Shown in pieces: positions 46,525 through 57,100 of a DNA stretch of 64,000 nt. The stretch comes from JBBATK01 sp044228285 (GTDB lineage Bacteria > Bacteroidota > Ignavibacteria > Kapaibacteriales > NICIL-2). The notes beneath the pieces are model-generated. The model worked only from the letters and a program-made list of their open reading frames with translations, was not told the DNA's origin and made no database searches. Position 1 is the stretch's first letter. Every line of letters begins with the position of its first letter. The position numbers and the translations under genes are program-made. The DNA lies in assembly GCA_044228285.1 (NCBI GenBank), contig JBGAVD010000001.1, positions 310,001 through 374,000 of the forward strand, in the 5' to 3' direction.

Positions 46525-49500
46525 ATGCAAAGAATTTTTCTCTTTGCTCTTCTCATGTGTAGTTGCCTAAGCACAGCTTTTGCACTACCAAGCACCATTA
46601 CCTTACTCAAGCCGGCAGGTGGCGAAGTGTTTCGCGCCGGCACATCACAAGATTTCCGTTGGGATACCACTGGTACCAATGGGGCTTGGTTCGTTTTTCA
46701 ATTTGGCACTAGTCCAAGCGGGCCTTGGGAGAATCTCCCTCTTCCAAACGGAGTAAATCACGTCCTTGACTCAACCACCATTCCAAGTGGAAACTTTGGT
46801 GGTCGTGGCGCCTATACCTTTGGTTTCCGTGTTCCGCCAGTGGCAACAACCACAGGCTATATTCGCATGGTTCTCATGAACCGTGATGGTTCTCTCAATA
46901 CCGCCGTCACGAGTCAGAATAGCGTGCCTTTCACCGTGACGCAAGCAACACCAATTAATGTTGATTCAACATTGACGGGAAACATCACCAACACGGTAAC
47001 GTTGAGTCCCACAAAAATCTACGGTCTATCAGGTTTTCTCTGGGTACAAAACGGCGGAGTCTTGAAAATTCTCCCAGGTACCATCGTTGTAGGCGATGCT
47101 CCTGGTGTTAACTCTGCGATCATCATCAATCGTGGCGGAAAGATCATCGCAGATGGTACGAAGGAAAAGCCAATCGTCTTCACAAGCCGCGCACCAGCAG
47201 GTCAACGTGATCGCGGTGACTGGGGTGGAATTCTTTTGTGTGGACGTGCAACCACCAATCATCCAGGTGGCGAAGCGGTGATGGAAGGTTTTCCGAGTGA
47301 TGCGGTAAACGCACGCTTTGGTGGCGGTGCTAGCCCTGATGACAATGACAACAGCGGAATTCTACGCTATGTGCGGATTGAGTTCGGTGGCATCGCGTTG
47401 TTTCCAAATCAAGAGATCAATGGTTTGACGCTAGCAGCTGTAGGCCGTGGAACCACAATTGATAATGTTCAGGTTTCTTACGCTGGCGATGATTCCTTTG
47501 AGTGGTTCGGCGGAAACGTTGATTCAAAGCACTTGATTGCTTACAATGGAATTGATGATGATTTCGATACCGACAATGGATTCAGCGGTCGCAACCAATT
47601 TTGTCTTGGCAAGCGCTTTCATCAAATCGCTGACCAATCAAGCTCACAGGCATTTGAAAGTGATAACGATGCCGGTGGAACCACAAATCTCCCTCTTACG
47701 AAGTGTATCTTCTCTAATTGCACACTCATTGGTGCGCTTCAGGATACAGCATGGACTGCAGGAAGTGCAAACAATCAGTATAATCGACTCTTCGCTTCTG
47801 GCGCAATGATCCGTCGCAACTCACGTTGCTGCATTCTGAACTCCGTTTTCGTAGGATGGACGAACACCCATGAGATTGGCAATCCCAACGGCGGACTTAC
47901 AGCAGACGCAGCTTCACGTGACAGTTTGCAGTTGCGCGCGAATACGTACATCGGTATTAAAGCAGGCTTCCCAGGATTTCGCAATTCAGTACCAGCAGGT
48001 AGCACTGGTTTCAGTGCGTCATGGTTAGCTGATCCAGCAAATCAAAATGAAGCGATCAATCGCATTGGCGCGATTGAATATTATGCCGACATGTATAATC
48101 CTTTCGCTGAAGGAAGCAATGAGTTCAATCCAGTACCAACCATTAGCGCACCATATACGAATAGCGCAACCTTTGCAAAGCGTGGAACAGTAGCAATCGA
48201 TGACCCATTCTTTGAAAAGGTGAGTTATCGCGGTGCATTCTCGCCTGACTTGAACAAGCGTTGGGACCTTGGCTGGGCTGAGTACGATCCCGTTCACCGC
48301 GAATACAAGGCTCAACCAGGTTTGAAGTTGACATACCCAGCAGGTGGCGAAAAGTTTGTTGCTGGTCAAGTGATCAAACTCAAGTGGGATACAGTCAACA
48401 CTTTTGGCTTGAGATACAAAGTACAATTCGCAACATCTGTAAGCGGACCTTGGACAGATCAGGCAGGTCTCGCTAGTGTTGTTGACAGTGCTACAACTCG
48501 CGGAACTGTTTCTTGGACGGTACCAAACAATGTAACGAAGACAGCTTTTGTTCGCTTGTATTGCTTGCAAGACAATAGCTTGATTTCAGCTAACGATTTT
48601 GGATTCGAAATCGTTGAGCCAGCTCCACCAACAGTGAAGCTCTTGAAGCCAGCTGGTGGTGAGATCTTCCGCGCTGGAACTTCTCAAACACTTGCATGGG
48701 ATACCACTGGTACAAACGGTTCATGGTTCAAATTCCAATTCGCAACCTCGACCACAGGTCCATGGACAGATATCTCCCTTCCAGGTACCGCGAAGTTTGT
48801 TGTCGACTCAACAAAGATCCCCTCCGGAATGGTTGGAGGTCGTGGATCATATAACTTCGGTTTCCGCGTACCAGCTATTGCAACAACATCTGGTTACATT
48901 CGCATGATCCTCATGAACAAAGTTGATTCATCGTTGGATATGCAAAACATTAGTATGAACAGCACACCGTTTACAATCACACAAGCTACACCAGTTCCTA
49001 TCGACTCAACCTTAAGTGGAAGTCTGACTGGTACTGTGACCTTGAGTCCAAAGAAGATCTACGGTCTCTCTGGCTTCTTTAGCGTTCAGAACGGTGCTGT
49101 ATTGAAGATTCTTCCTGGTACCATCATCGTTGGCGACTTACCAGGTGTGAATTCAGCAATCATCATCAATCGCGGTGGCAAAATCATTGCAGACGGAACA
49201 GCAGAGAAGCCAATCGTCTTTACCAGTCGCGCAGCAGCAGGTCAACGTGATCGCGGTGATTGGGGTGGCTTGATCATTTGCGGTCGTGCAGCTACCAACC
49301 ACCCAGGTGGTGAAGCGGTGGTTGAAGGTTTCCCTAATGATCCAATCAACGCTCGCTTCGGTGGCGGTGCAAGTCCAGATGATAACGACAACAGTGGTAT
49401 CCTTCGTTACGTGCGTATCGAGTTCGGTGGCATTGCGCTCTTCCCAAATCAAGAGATCAATGGCTTGACCTTGTGCGCAGTTGGTAAAGCCACAACAATT

Positions 49501-50646
49501 GACAATGTACAAGTATCCTACTCAGGTGATGATTCCTACGAGTGGTTTGGTGGTACTGTCGATAGTAAGCACCTTATTGCTTACAATGGAATCGACGACG
49601 ATTTCGATACAGATAATGGATTTAGAGGTCGCAACCAGTTCATTCTTGGTAAGCGCTTCCATCAAGTTGCTGACCAAAGCTCATCACAGGCTTTTGAAAG
49701 CGATAACGATGCAAGTGGTTCATCAAATCTTCCTGTGACGCGTCCGGTGTTCTCAAACGTTACTGCAATTGGTCCGGTGCAAGACACGGCATGGATTGCT
49801 GGTTCTGAGAATACGCAATACAATCGCTTGTTCGCAGCCGCGATGATGATTCGTCGCAACTCTCGCGCTTCCATTCTCAATTCTGTGTTTGTAGGCTGGC
49901 CAGCTTCGTTGGAGTTCGGTGGTCCAAACGCTGGTGCAACAGCTGATGCTGCCTCTAACGATAGCTTGCAGATTCGCAACAATACCTTCATTGGTATCAA
50001 AGCAGGTAATCCAGGTTGGCGTGGTACTGTGCCAGCTGGTAGCACATCATTCAACGCTTCATGGCTCAGCAGCGTGGCGAATGCAAATGCGTTCATCAAC
50101 CAAAGTGGTCCAATCGCTGCGTACAACGGTCTCTATGACGCCTTCGTTGAAGCATCAAACGCATTCACACCAGTACCGACAGCAACTGCTCCATACCTAA
50201 CAGGTGCTTCCTTCGATCAACGCGGCAGTGTTGCTATTGGCGATGCATTCTTCGAAAAGCTGAACTATCGTGGCGCGTTTGCTCCAGAGCTTGCCAATCG
50301 TTGGGATTTGCCATGGGCAGAATACGATCCTCAGAACAAGGATTACAAGGCAGAAGACACCGTATCTGCAGTCGAAGACTACAGTGACGTTTCGATCAAC
50401 GCTTATCCTCAACCTGCAGACGCAGTGATGCACTTCCAGTATCGACTGGGAGTGAGTTCAATGGTATCTCTTGAGATCGTCAATACTCTTGGCGTCGCAA
50501 TGCGCAGCATTGCGAATGATCGAGAACTCAGCGCTGGTGTCTATGAGTGCAGCGTAAATACCGCCGATCTGGCAACAGGGAAGTACTTCATCAGACTCCG
50601 TACGGGCGGAAGCTTTCAACTCATACCATTTGTTGTGGCGCACTAG
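46525..50646 (+). CDS. Giant internally duplicated T9SS cargo protein
   Basis: A 1373-residue exported protein with signal peptide (about 1-20, ending TAFA). It consists of two near-identical modules (codons at 46597-48312 and 48634-50352), each a KNH/Kre9-like Ig domain (LLKPAGGEVFRAGTSQDFRWDTTGTNG) followed by about 450 residues of beta-helix-like sequence rich in Gly, Asn and Asp (INRGGKIIADGT, RFGGGASPDDNDNSGILRYV, GIDDDFDTDNGF). A third KNH-like domain lies between them. The last ~80 residues are a type A sorting tail (VSINAYPQPADAVMHFQY). It probably sits on the cell surface with the TonB receptor encoded just upstream. The ATG at 46525 follows a gaggga ribosome binding site. The ligand is unknown. 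Confidence 0.85.
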   Translation: MQRIFLFALLMCSCLSTAFALPSTITLLKPAGGEVFRAGTSQDFRWDTTGTNGAWFVFQFGTSPSGPWENLPLPNGVNHVLDSTTIPSGNFGGRGAYTFGFRVPPVATTTGYIRMVLMNRDGSLNTAVTSQNSVPFTVTQATPINVDSTLTGNITNTVTLSPTKIYGLSGFLWVQNGGVLKILPGTIVVGDAPGVNSAIIINRGGKIIADGTKEKPIVFTSRAPAGQRDRGDWGGILLCGRATTNHPGGEAVMEGFPSDAVNARFGGGASPDDNDNSGILRYVRIEFGGIALFPNQEINGLTLAAVGRGTTIDNVQVSYAGDDSFEWFGGNVDSKHLIAYNGIDDDFDTDNGFSGRNQFCLGKRFHQIADQSSSQAFESDNDAGGTTNLPLTKCIFSNCTLIGALQDTAWTAGSANNQYNRLFASGAMIRRNSRCCILNSVFVGWTNTHEIGNPNGGLTADAASRDSLQLRANTYIGIKAGFPGFRNSVPAGSTGFSASWLADPANQNEAINRIGAIEYYADMYNPFAEGSNEFNPVPTISAPYTNSATFAKRGTVAIDDPFFEKVSYRGAFSPDLNKRWDLGWAEYDPVHREYKAQPGLKLTYPAGGEKFVAGQVIKLKWDTVNTFGLRYKVQFATSVSGPWTDQAGLASVVDSATTRGTVSWTVPNNVTKTAFVRLYCLQDNSLISANDFGFEIVEPAPPTVKLLKPAGGEIFRAGTSQTLAWDTTGTNGSWFKFQFATSTTGPWTDISLPGTAKFVVDSTKIPSGMVGGRGSYNFGFRVPAIATTSGYIRMILMNKVDSSLDMQNISMNSTPFTITQATPVPIDSTLSGSLTGTVTLSPKKIYGLSGFFSVQNGAVLKILPGTIIVGDLPGVNSAIIINRGGKIIADGTAEKPIVFTSRAAAGQRDRGDWGGLIICGRAATNHPGGEAVVEGFPNDPINARFGGGASPDDNDNSGILRYVRIEFGGIALFPNQEINGLTLCAVGKATTIDNVQVSYSGDDSYEWFGGTVDSKHLIAYNGIDDDFDTDNGFRGRNQFILGKRFHQVADQSSSQAFESDNDASGSSNLPVTRPVFSNVTAIGPVQDTAWIAGSENTQYNRLFAAAMMIRRNSRASILNSVFVGWPASLEFGGPNAGATADAASNDSLQIRNNTFIGIKAGNPGWRGTVPAGSTSFNASWLSSVANANAFINQSGPIAAYNGLYDAFVEASNAFTPVPTATAPYLTGASFDQRGSVAIGDAFFEKLNYRGAFAPELANRWDLPWAEYDPQNKDYKAEDTVSAVEDYSDVSINAYPQPADAVMHFQYRLGVSSMVSLEIVNTLGVAMRSIANDRELSAGVYECSVNTADLATGKYFIRLRTGGSFQLIPFVVAH
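46597..48312 (+). repeat. Module copy 1 inside the giant cargo gene
   Basis: Encodes the first KNH-plus-beta-helix module. It aligns to 48634-50352 with one codon of length difference. The proteins match over long stretches while many third codon positions differ. Confidence 0.9.
48634..50352 (+). repeat. Module copy 2 inside the giant cargo gene
   Basis: Second copy, offset 2037-2040 bp from the first. Longest shared runs include the FGGGASPDDNDNSGILRYVR and EFGGIALFPNQEINGLTL segments. Confidence 0.9.
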
Positions 50647-50737
50647 TAACGTGTGTTATGTGGCAAAATGCAGAGTGATTTGCCAACTGCATGACCATGA
50701 GATAGAGCCCTAACAAGCACATACTACCAAGTACACG

Positions 50738-50772
50738 TAGGGGAACACAGAACACTGTGTTCCCCTATTTTA
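50738..50772 (+). terminator. Rho-independent terminator of the TonB/cargo operon
   Basis: Perfect 13-bp stem (50738-50750 and 50755-50767), loop aaca, followed by ttttatta. It lies 90 bases after the cargo gene stop. The rest of the 353-base spacer (50647-50999) holds nothing else I can identify. Confidence 0.9.
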
Positions 50773-50999
50773 TTAGAATGTGACCATCGACTAGTGCGAG
50801 TGATATCGGCACTTTGGATGCGCGGTCCATTGTCGTATCAGGAGTATCAAAGTATCCGTGCTTCAGCATCTGAATACTGAGTACAAGAACATTCTGACAA
50901 GAGTCCGCTCATCCACTCAAATCATGCACCGATAATGTAGTGCTTACACTGAGCTAATGTGTGTTATCGAGTTTTGCGGCACACACAGTCCTACACAGT

Positions 51000-52760
51000 A
51001 TGAGCACTCCAACCAACGCAACGCCCGCACCGTCTCTTCTGCGCCGAACTGCGCTGAGGCTGCTCGGATATGATTCCGCACTGAAAATCTACCACGATGT
51101 GAAAGAGAGAATGCGTGAACAGATGTCGTTTTCAGCTGCCGTCCTGGATCGCATGCGAGTACGAGTTGAGACCAATCGGCATGAGAGCATTCGCATTCCT
51201 CGTGAGGGTGCGTGCATCATCTGCAGCAATCATCCGCATGGTATGATCGACGGAGTGCTACTTCTCGACGTCATGCTTGCCATTCGACCAGATGTTCGCA
51301 TTCTCGCTACCGAGCGACTTTCCCAGATTGAAGAATTGCAGCCTTATCTGCTCAAGGTTTCCTTTGATTCTTCAAAGAAAGCCTTCAATAGTCAAACACT
51401 ACGCTCAACGCTGAAGTGGTTGCAGAGCGGAGGAGCTCTTATTGTGTTTCCAGCTGGAGAAGTGTCTCACTTTAGCTTGTACTCTGGTCGTATCAGCGAC
51501 GGACCATGGTCCGAGCAAATTGGAAGAATAGCTTTGAAGACCAATGCGGCTGTTGTACCAGCGTACATCCATGGTCGCAACTCCTATCTTTTCCAAGCGG
51601 CAGGTTTGTTGTATTCGCGTTTACGGACGGCATTACTTATCCATGAATTTGTGCGATTAGGTTCGCAAACCATCAAGGTCAGTTTCGGCTCAGTACTTGT
51701 CCGCCGACAGTACGAGCAGCATCCCGCGCATTATTCTATCTCCGATTTCTTGCGTTCACGAAGTTTGTTGTTGCGTTTTAAGTCGACCGAGAAGCGCGGT
51801 TCAACAGACCTCCGCATCACTGCCGGTGCGGGTATTGAAGATCCTGTTGATACATCAATATTGGTGAAGGAGATAGCACATCTGCCTCCTGAACAACTGC
51901 TTTACTGCAGAAATGAATTCCAAGTATATCGTGCTCAAGCTCCGCAGATTCCCTCGATGATGCGTGAGTTGGGACGCTTGCGCGAGCTCAGTTTTCGTCT
52001 GGCAGGGGAGGGAACAATGCAATCCCTCGACCTCGATTCTTTCGATAGTCTCTACGATCACATCCTCCTTTGGAACAGCGAACGTTCGGAGTTAGTGGGA
52101 GCGTATCGGGTAGGTCGTTGCGACGAGATACTACGTCGCTTTGGCAAGCGCGGACTCTACTTGAACACTCTATTCGATCTCGGACCAGAGTTTCTCCGAC
52201 GAACCGCACCCGCACTTGAGCTCGGTAGGTCCTTTGTGCGTCCAGAGTACCAAAAGAACTCAGGCGCTTTGCACTTATTATGGAAGGGCATTGGGGCATT
52301 CCTGGCTCAGAATCCTCAGTACAGAAACTTGATCGGACCTGTGAGTATTAGCAACGACTACTCAAAGTACTCGCAGCGCTTGCTTTTGAACTCGCTCGTT
52401 ACGCATCACTTTCATGCAGGTTTGGCAAAGAGCGTGAAGGCGCGTCATCCACTTCCAAAGTCCATGTACTCAAACTGGGACGCGCTTCTTCACAAGGGAA
52501 CCATACTCGAGATTGAGGAAATGCTGCCACTTATTGAGAACCTAGAGTGGGATGCGAAGTCGGTGCCGGTGCTCCTTCGACACTATCTGCGACTTGGCGG
52601 ACGCATCGTTTCGTTTCACCGCGATCACAGTTTTTCGTCGTGCCTCGATGCCCTCGTAGTCGTTGACGTCCGTGCCATCGAGCCGCGTGTGCTCAGTAAG
52701 TACCTCGGCACCGAAGGAGCTCAGAAGTACGCCGATCATCATGGCTTGATTGAGTCATAA
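51000..52760 (+). CDS. Fused lysophospholipid acyltransferase / GNAT-type acyltransferase (OlsF-like)
   Basis: A 586-residue protein. Residues about 30-260 are a PlsC-type glycerolipid acyltransferase with the active HxxxxD-type motif in CSNHPHGMIDG and the second motif LIVFPAGEVSHFS. Residues about 315-570 are a hemolysin/OlsB-type GNAT N-acyltransferase (LYCRNEFQVYRAQAPQIPSMMRELGRLRE, GAYRVGRC, LELGRSFVRPEYQKN, LIGPVSISNDYS). The same order is known in OlsF of Flavobacterium and Serratia, which makes ornithine lipids in one polypeptide. The product amino acid here is unproven. It is a membrane-associated cytoplasmic enzyme. The ATG at 51000 was chosen over an upstream in-frame start. Confidence 0.87.
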   Translation: MSTPTNATPAPSLLRRTALRLLGYDSALKIYHDVKERMREQMSFSAAVLDRMRVRVETNRHESIRIPREGACIICSNHPHGMIDGVLLLDVMLAIRPDVRILATERLSQIEELQPYLLKVSFDSSKKAFNSQTLRSTLKWLQSGGALIVFPAGEVSHFSLYSGRISDGPWSEQIGRIALKTNAAVVPAYIHGRNSYLFQAAGLLYSRLRTALLIHEFVRLGSQTIKVSFGSVLVRRQYEQHPAHYSISDFLRSRSLLLRFKSTEKRGSTDLRITAGAGIEDPVDTSILVKEIAHLPPEQLLYCRNEFQVYRAQAPQIPSMMRELGRLRELSFRLAGEGTMQSLDLDSFDSLYDHILLWNSERSELVGAYRVGRCDEILRRFGKRGLYLNTLFDLGPEFLRRTAPALELGRSFVRPEYQKNSGALHLLWKGIGAFLAQNPQYRNLIGPVSISNDYSKYSQRLLLNSLVTHHFHAGLAKSVKARHPLPKSMYSNWDALLHKGTILEIEEMLPLIENLEWDAKSVPVLLRHYLRLGGRIVSFHRDHSFSSCLDALVVVDVRAIEPRVLSKYLGTEGAQKYADHHGLIES

Positions 52761-54171
52761 GCTTCATAGTAAACGCTCATGCTGTCAGAGTTGCTTCCCC
52801 GATAACTCATTGACGGCAACCTTGACGATAGTCAGGATAAAGTGGGCTCATCTGCCCATTGTCGCGCAGCTCAGCAGCCGAGCATTCGTGCTCTAGTACT
52901 GCGGATGATTTTTTGTTATGCTTCACTGCTTCGCAGTGCCGCCGGCTCTCTATGTCGAGCCAATGAGATTTAAGCGTTCACAATCAGAGCGTATCCTGCA
53001 CCGCGGATGGACTTATTTCTGGTATTCACTGCCAGAGTAATAACAGATGAAGAAGTCTGAAAATTTCTGCAAATGCGGCTGGAACGCAGCATAGAGGCGC
53101 TGAGCAGGCTCGTTTGCGAGCGAATGTTAGAGCGAAAGGGGTGTTAATAAGTCCTGAGGGATTCCATTGTCCAGAACTGAATTCCTCAGCATTTTTGCAC
53201 AGCACATCAAGTGCTTTATCGTTGCATCTTCACAACGCAGCATTGTGAAAGCTCGGTTACTACAGCAACGAAAAAGCGAGTATTTATGCGGGTTAGAGCC
53301 GAGTGTAGAGTCTAGATGTGGTCGTTTCTTGAGACCCAAAATTCCCTGCACATGACCAAAGACATTAGTTTTCCACGGGGAAAAATTTCTTTTTGTCACG
53401 CTTCCTACTCCATGAATATTGCATCTCGACCAACAACTCATCATCTGTCATCCGACCCACATCTTGTGGTGTTGCAATGAATTTCATGGCGAGGATCTTA
53501 GAATTTCTGCTTAGAAACTCTGGGAGTCTCGTTCATCGGCAGAAGTCTTTGCTGTGATTGAACTTCGTTGAGCGGTAGCAGTCAACAGAGGAATACCAAG
53601 GATCAACATCCGGTATCTGTGAGCTGGTAGTGTCGGAAATGGGGCAGAGTATGGCATTGGGCTTTTTGCTCAACCCGAGCACAAGTCTCATGTCAAGAAA
53701 AAGCGGCTTTAGGAGCAGCACATCAGCAGCGACAGAAGCGGCAACAACAGCAGCAGCAATGTCAGGGCAGGCAGCAAGAGAGAGGTAGCTGAAAAGGAAG
53801 CGCAAGCTGAATTGACAGCAGAATTGAAAGCTGAACGGTAGGCTGAAGAGGAAGCGGAAGCAGTAGAGGAAGCAGGGAGTCGAGTTAGGTTCACTTCGTC
53901 GGTTCGATCAAAACCTTTGTGACTTTCATTGTGAAGTACTTGTATTTCACAGGATTCAACGTCTCCGTACCTTTCGAACAGCCTCCTTCGAACGCTGCCA
54001 GAGAGTTGCAACAGGAATGCGCTTTAACGAGTCATCATTCGATGCTTCGACAAAGCGAGTGTAAGTGGGAATGGATTCCCGGGATTCCAACCTTCTCACG
54101 TGTAGCGTCGGTCCGGAAAACAGAAATAACAGAACAACAACAATTACTCGCTAGAGTGGAGGTTTGCATCC
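52761..54171. other. 1.4 kb gene-poor stretch upstream of nrdJ
   Basis: No intact gene recognised. A small cactgc-ttc-gcagtg hairpin lies at 52924-52938. Around 53650-53920 the + strand shows Ala/Glu/Lys-rich coding-like text broken by stops (see pseudogene). A minus-strand frame at 53127-53444 has no recognisable fold. I looked for a cobalamin riboswitch for nrdJ and saw no B12-box-like sequence. Confidence 0.5.
53652..53922 (+). pseudogene. Eroded Ala/Glu-rich coding-like segment
   Basis: One + strand frame from an ATG at 53652 reads MALGFLLNPSTSLMSRKSGF and on through an Ala/Thr-rich run (SAATEAATTAAAMSGQAARER) to a TAG near 53790. A neighbouring frame continues EVAEKEAQAELTAELKAER, a TAG, then AEEEAEAVEEAGSRVRFTSS to TGA near 53922. 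The heptad-like Glu/Ala/Lys pattern looks like coiled-coil coding sequence with a frameshift and a nonsense change. No family can be assigned. Confidence 0.35.
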
Positions 54172-57100
54172 ATGAAGGTATCGCGTCGATTTACCAAAAA
54201 CAATCAAAGTGCGTACGACCAATTTGAATACACGAAACGTTCGTCCATTCTGAGGAACACAGACGGTTCTGTTGTGTTTCAGATGGATGATATTGAAGTG
54301 CCAGTAAGTTGGTCACAGGTAGCGACTGATATTCTAGCGCAGAAGTACTTCCGTCGTGCGGGAGTTCCGCAGGTCGACGAACATGGAGCACCCATTGTTG
54401 ACGAAAATGGTAAGCAGGTGTATGGTCGCGAGAGTTCGCTCAAGCAAGTAGTGCATCGTCTTGCAGGTTGCTGGCGTTCATGGGCTGAGACCAATGGATA
54501 TTTTGAGACAGCAGAAGATGCTCAGAATTTCTATGATGAGATCTCCTATATGCTTCTCAAGCAGATGGTAGCTCCGAATTCTCCGCAGTGGTTCAATACC
54601 GGACTCAACTACGCCTATGGTATCAAAGGAAATGCACAAGGGCATTTCTTTGTTGACCCTAAGACTCAAAAAGTAACACGTTCTACTGACGCTTATACTC
54701 GACCACAGCCTCACGCCTGTTTCATTCAGGGAGTGGAAGATGATCTCGTAAACGAAGGTGGGATCTTTGACCTGGCTACGCGCGAAGCGCGGATTTTTAA
54801 ATATGGATCTGGTACAGGATCGAACTTCTCTCAGCTTCGCGGTAGAGGTGAGAAGCTTTCAGGTGGCGGTGTTTCATCTGGTCTCATGAGTTTCCTCAAG
54901 ATTTTTGATCGCGCCGCGGGCGCTATCAAGTCGGGCGGAACTACTCGTCGTGCTGCAAAGATGGTTATCATCAATGTTGACCATCCAGATATTGAGGAGT
55001 TTATTGAGTGGAAAGCAAAGGAAGAAGATAAAGTTGCGGCTCTGGTTGCAGGTTCGAAGATCAATGCTACCTTTTTGCAGGCGATCATGGACGAGGCTCT
55101 AGCCAATGGAGCTGACCGTAAAGTCAATACCAAACTCAACACACTTATTAAGCATGCGCTTCATCGTGGCGTGCCTCTCAATTATATCCAGCGCACGTTG
55201 GCTTTGGTGCAACAAGGCTTCACAAAGCTGAACATCGATATGTATAACACCCACTATGAGGGTGAGGCGTATGTAACAGTAGCTGGACAAAACTCGAACA
55301 ACTCGGTACGAGTTACCAATGAGTTCATGCGTGCTGTTGAGAACGATGATGTATGGAATCTCACCTGGCGCACACATTCGGATGTTGCGCGTACAGTCCG
55401 TGCTCGTGATCTCTGGGAGAAAATCAACTTCAGTGCGTGGAAGAGTGCAGATCCAGGTTTGCAGTTTGATACTACTATTAATGAGTGGCATACCTGTCCG
55501 GCAGATGGCCGTATCAACGGATCGAATCCATGTAGCGAATACATGTTCTTGGATGACACCGCTTGTAACCTTGCATCCATCAACCTCAGCCACTTCATTG
55601 ACGAGCATGGTGTTTTCAAAATTGAAGACTTCCGTCATACAGCACGTTTGTGGACCTTCGTTCTCGAAATTTCTGTGCTCATGGCGCAGTTCCCTTCGAA
55701 GAAGATTGCACAACTCAGCTATGACTTCCGCACTTTGGGATTGGGTTATGCGAATCTTGGGACCATCCTGATGACCTCAGGTATTCCGTACGACTCGCCA
55801 CAGGCCTTGTCGTACGCTGCATCCATCACCGCTCTCATGACAGCCGAAGCCTATGCTGCTTCAGCCGAAATGGCGCGCGATCTGGGACCATTCCCTAAGT
55901 ATGAAAAGAACAAAGAAGCAATGCTTCGCGTTATTCGCAACCACCGTCGTGCGGCGTATGATGCAGCATTGGATGAGTACGAAGGATTGAGCATCACGCC
56001 TCTGGGCATTGACGAGTCAATGTGCGCTGATCTCAACTTGTTGGAAGCAGCACGCAAGAGCTGGGACAAGGCGCTTACTCTTGGTGAAGAGTTTGGCTAT
56101 CGCAATGCTCAAGTAACCGTGATTGCGCCAACTGGTACTATCGGCTTGGTCATGGATTGCGATACGACTGGCATCGAGCCAGATTTCGCGATTGTCAAGT
56201 TCAAGAAGCTTGCAGGCGGTGGCTACTTTAAAATTGTCAATCAGTCTGTACACGCAGCGCTCAGCCAGCTTGGCTATACAGAAAAACAAATTGATGAAAT
56301 CGAGAAGTACTGTAAAGGTCATGGTACACTTGTTGGTTGTCCAACGATTAGTCGAGCAAGCCTCAAAGAAAAAGGCTTCTCGGATGAGAAGATCGATACC
56401 GTTGAGATGATGCTTGATAGTGTTTTTGATATCAAGTTTGCGTTCAACAAGTGGACACTTGGAGAGGACTTCTGCAAGAGCGAGCTCAAGTTGAGCGAAG
56501 CGCAGTTGAATGATCCTACCTTCGATATGTTGAGCGTTTTGGGTTATACCAAGCAAGACATTGAGATCGCGAACGATTATGTATGTGGTACCATGATGAT
56601 TGAAGGTGCGCCACATATCAAGGATGCACATTTGTCAATCTTTGACTGTGCAAACCGTTGTGGTCGTAAAGGCGAGCGCTACATTCCGTACATGGCACAC
56701 GTTCGTATGATGGCTGCTGCGCAGCCCTTCATTTCAGGTGCGATCTCGAAGACGATCAACATGCCTAATGAAGCGAGCATCGATGATATCAACATCGTTC
56801 ATTTCGAGTCATGGCGTTTATGCTTGAAGGCTATAGCACTTTATCGCGATGGATCTAAACTCTCACAACCATTGAACAGCTCAAGTGACGAGGATCTGGA
56901 TGAAATTATCATGTTGGGCGATGAAGACAGTTTAGATGAAACCAAGGGTCCGAAGGAAGTTCAAGAACTCATCATCGAACGCGTCTATCATCGTGCAGAG
57001 CGCCATCGCTTACCAAAGCGTCGTGCGGGCATTATTCGTGAAGCGTATGTGGGTGGCCACAAAGTCTTCGTGCGTACAGGAGAATTCGAAGATGGCAGCC

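Noticed and set aside
53127..53444. - strand 105-codon frame
   Set aside because: Cys/His/Lys-rich without fold or signal, no ribosome binding site; likely chance in a gene-poor stretch.
54000..54171. Cobalamin riboswitch before nrdJ
   Set aside because: Looked for because class II reductases can be B12-controlled; no B12-box-like sequence or matching stems seen.
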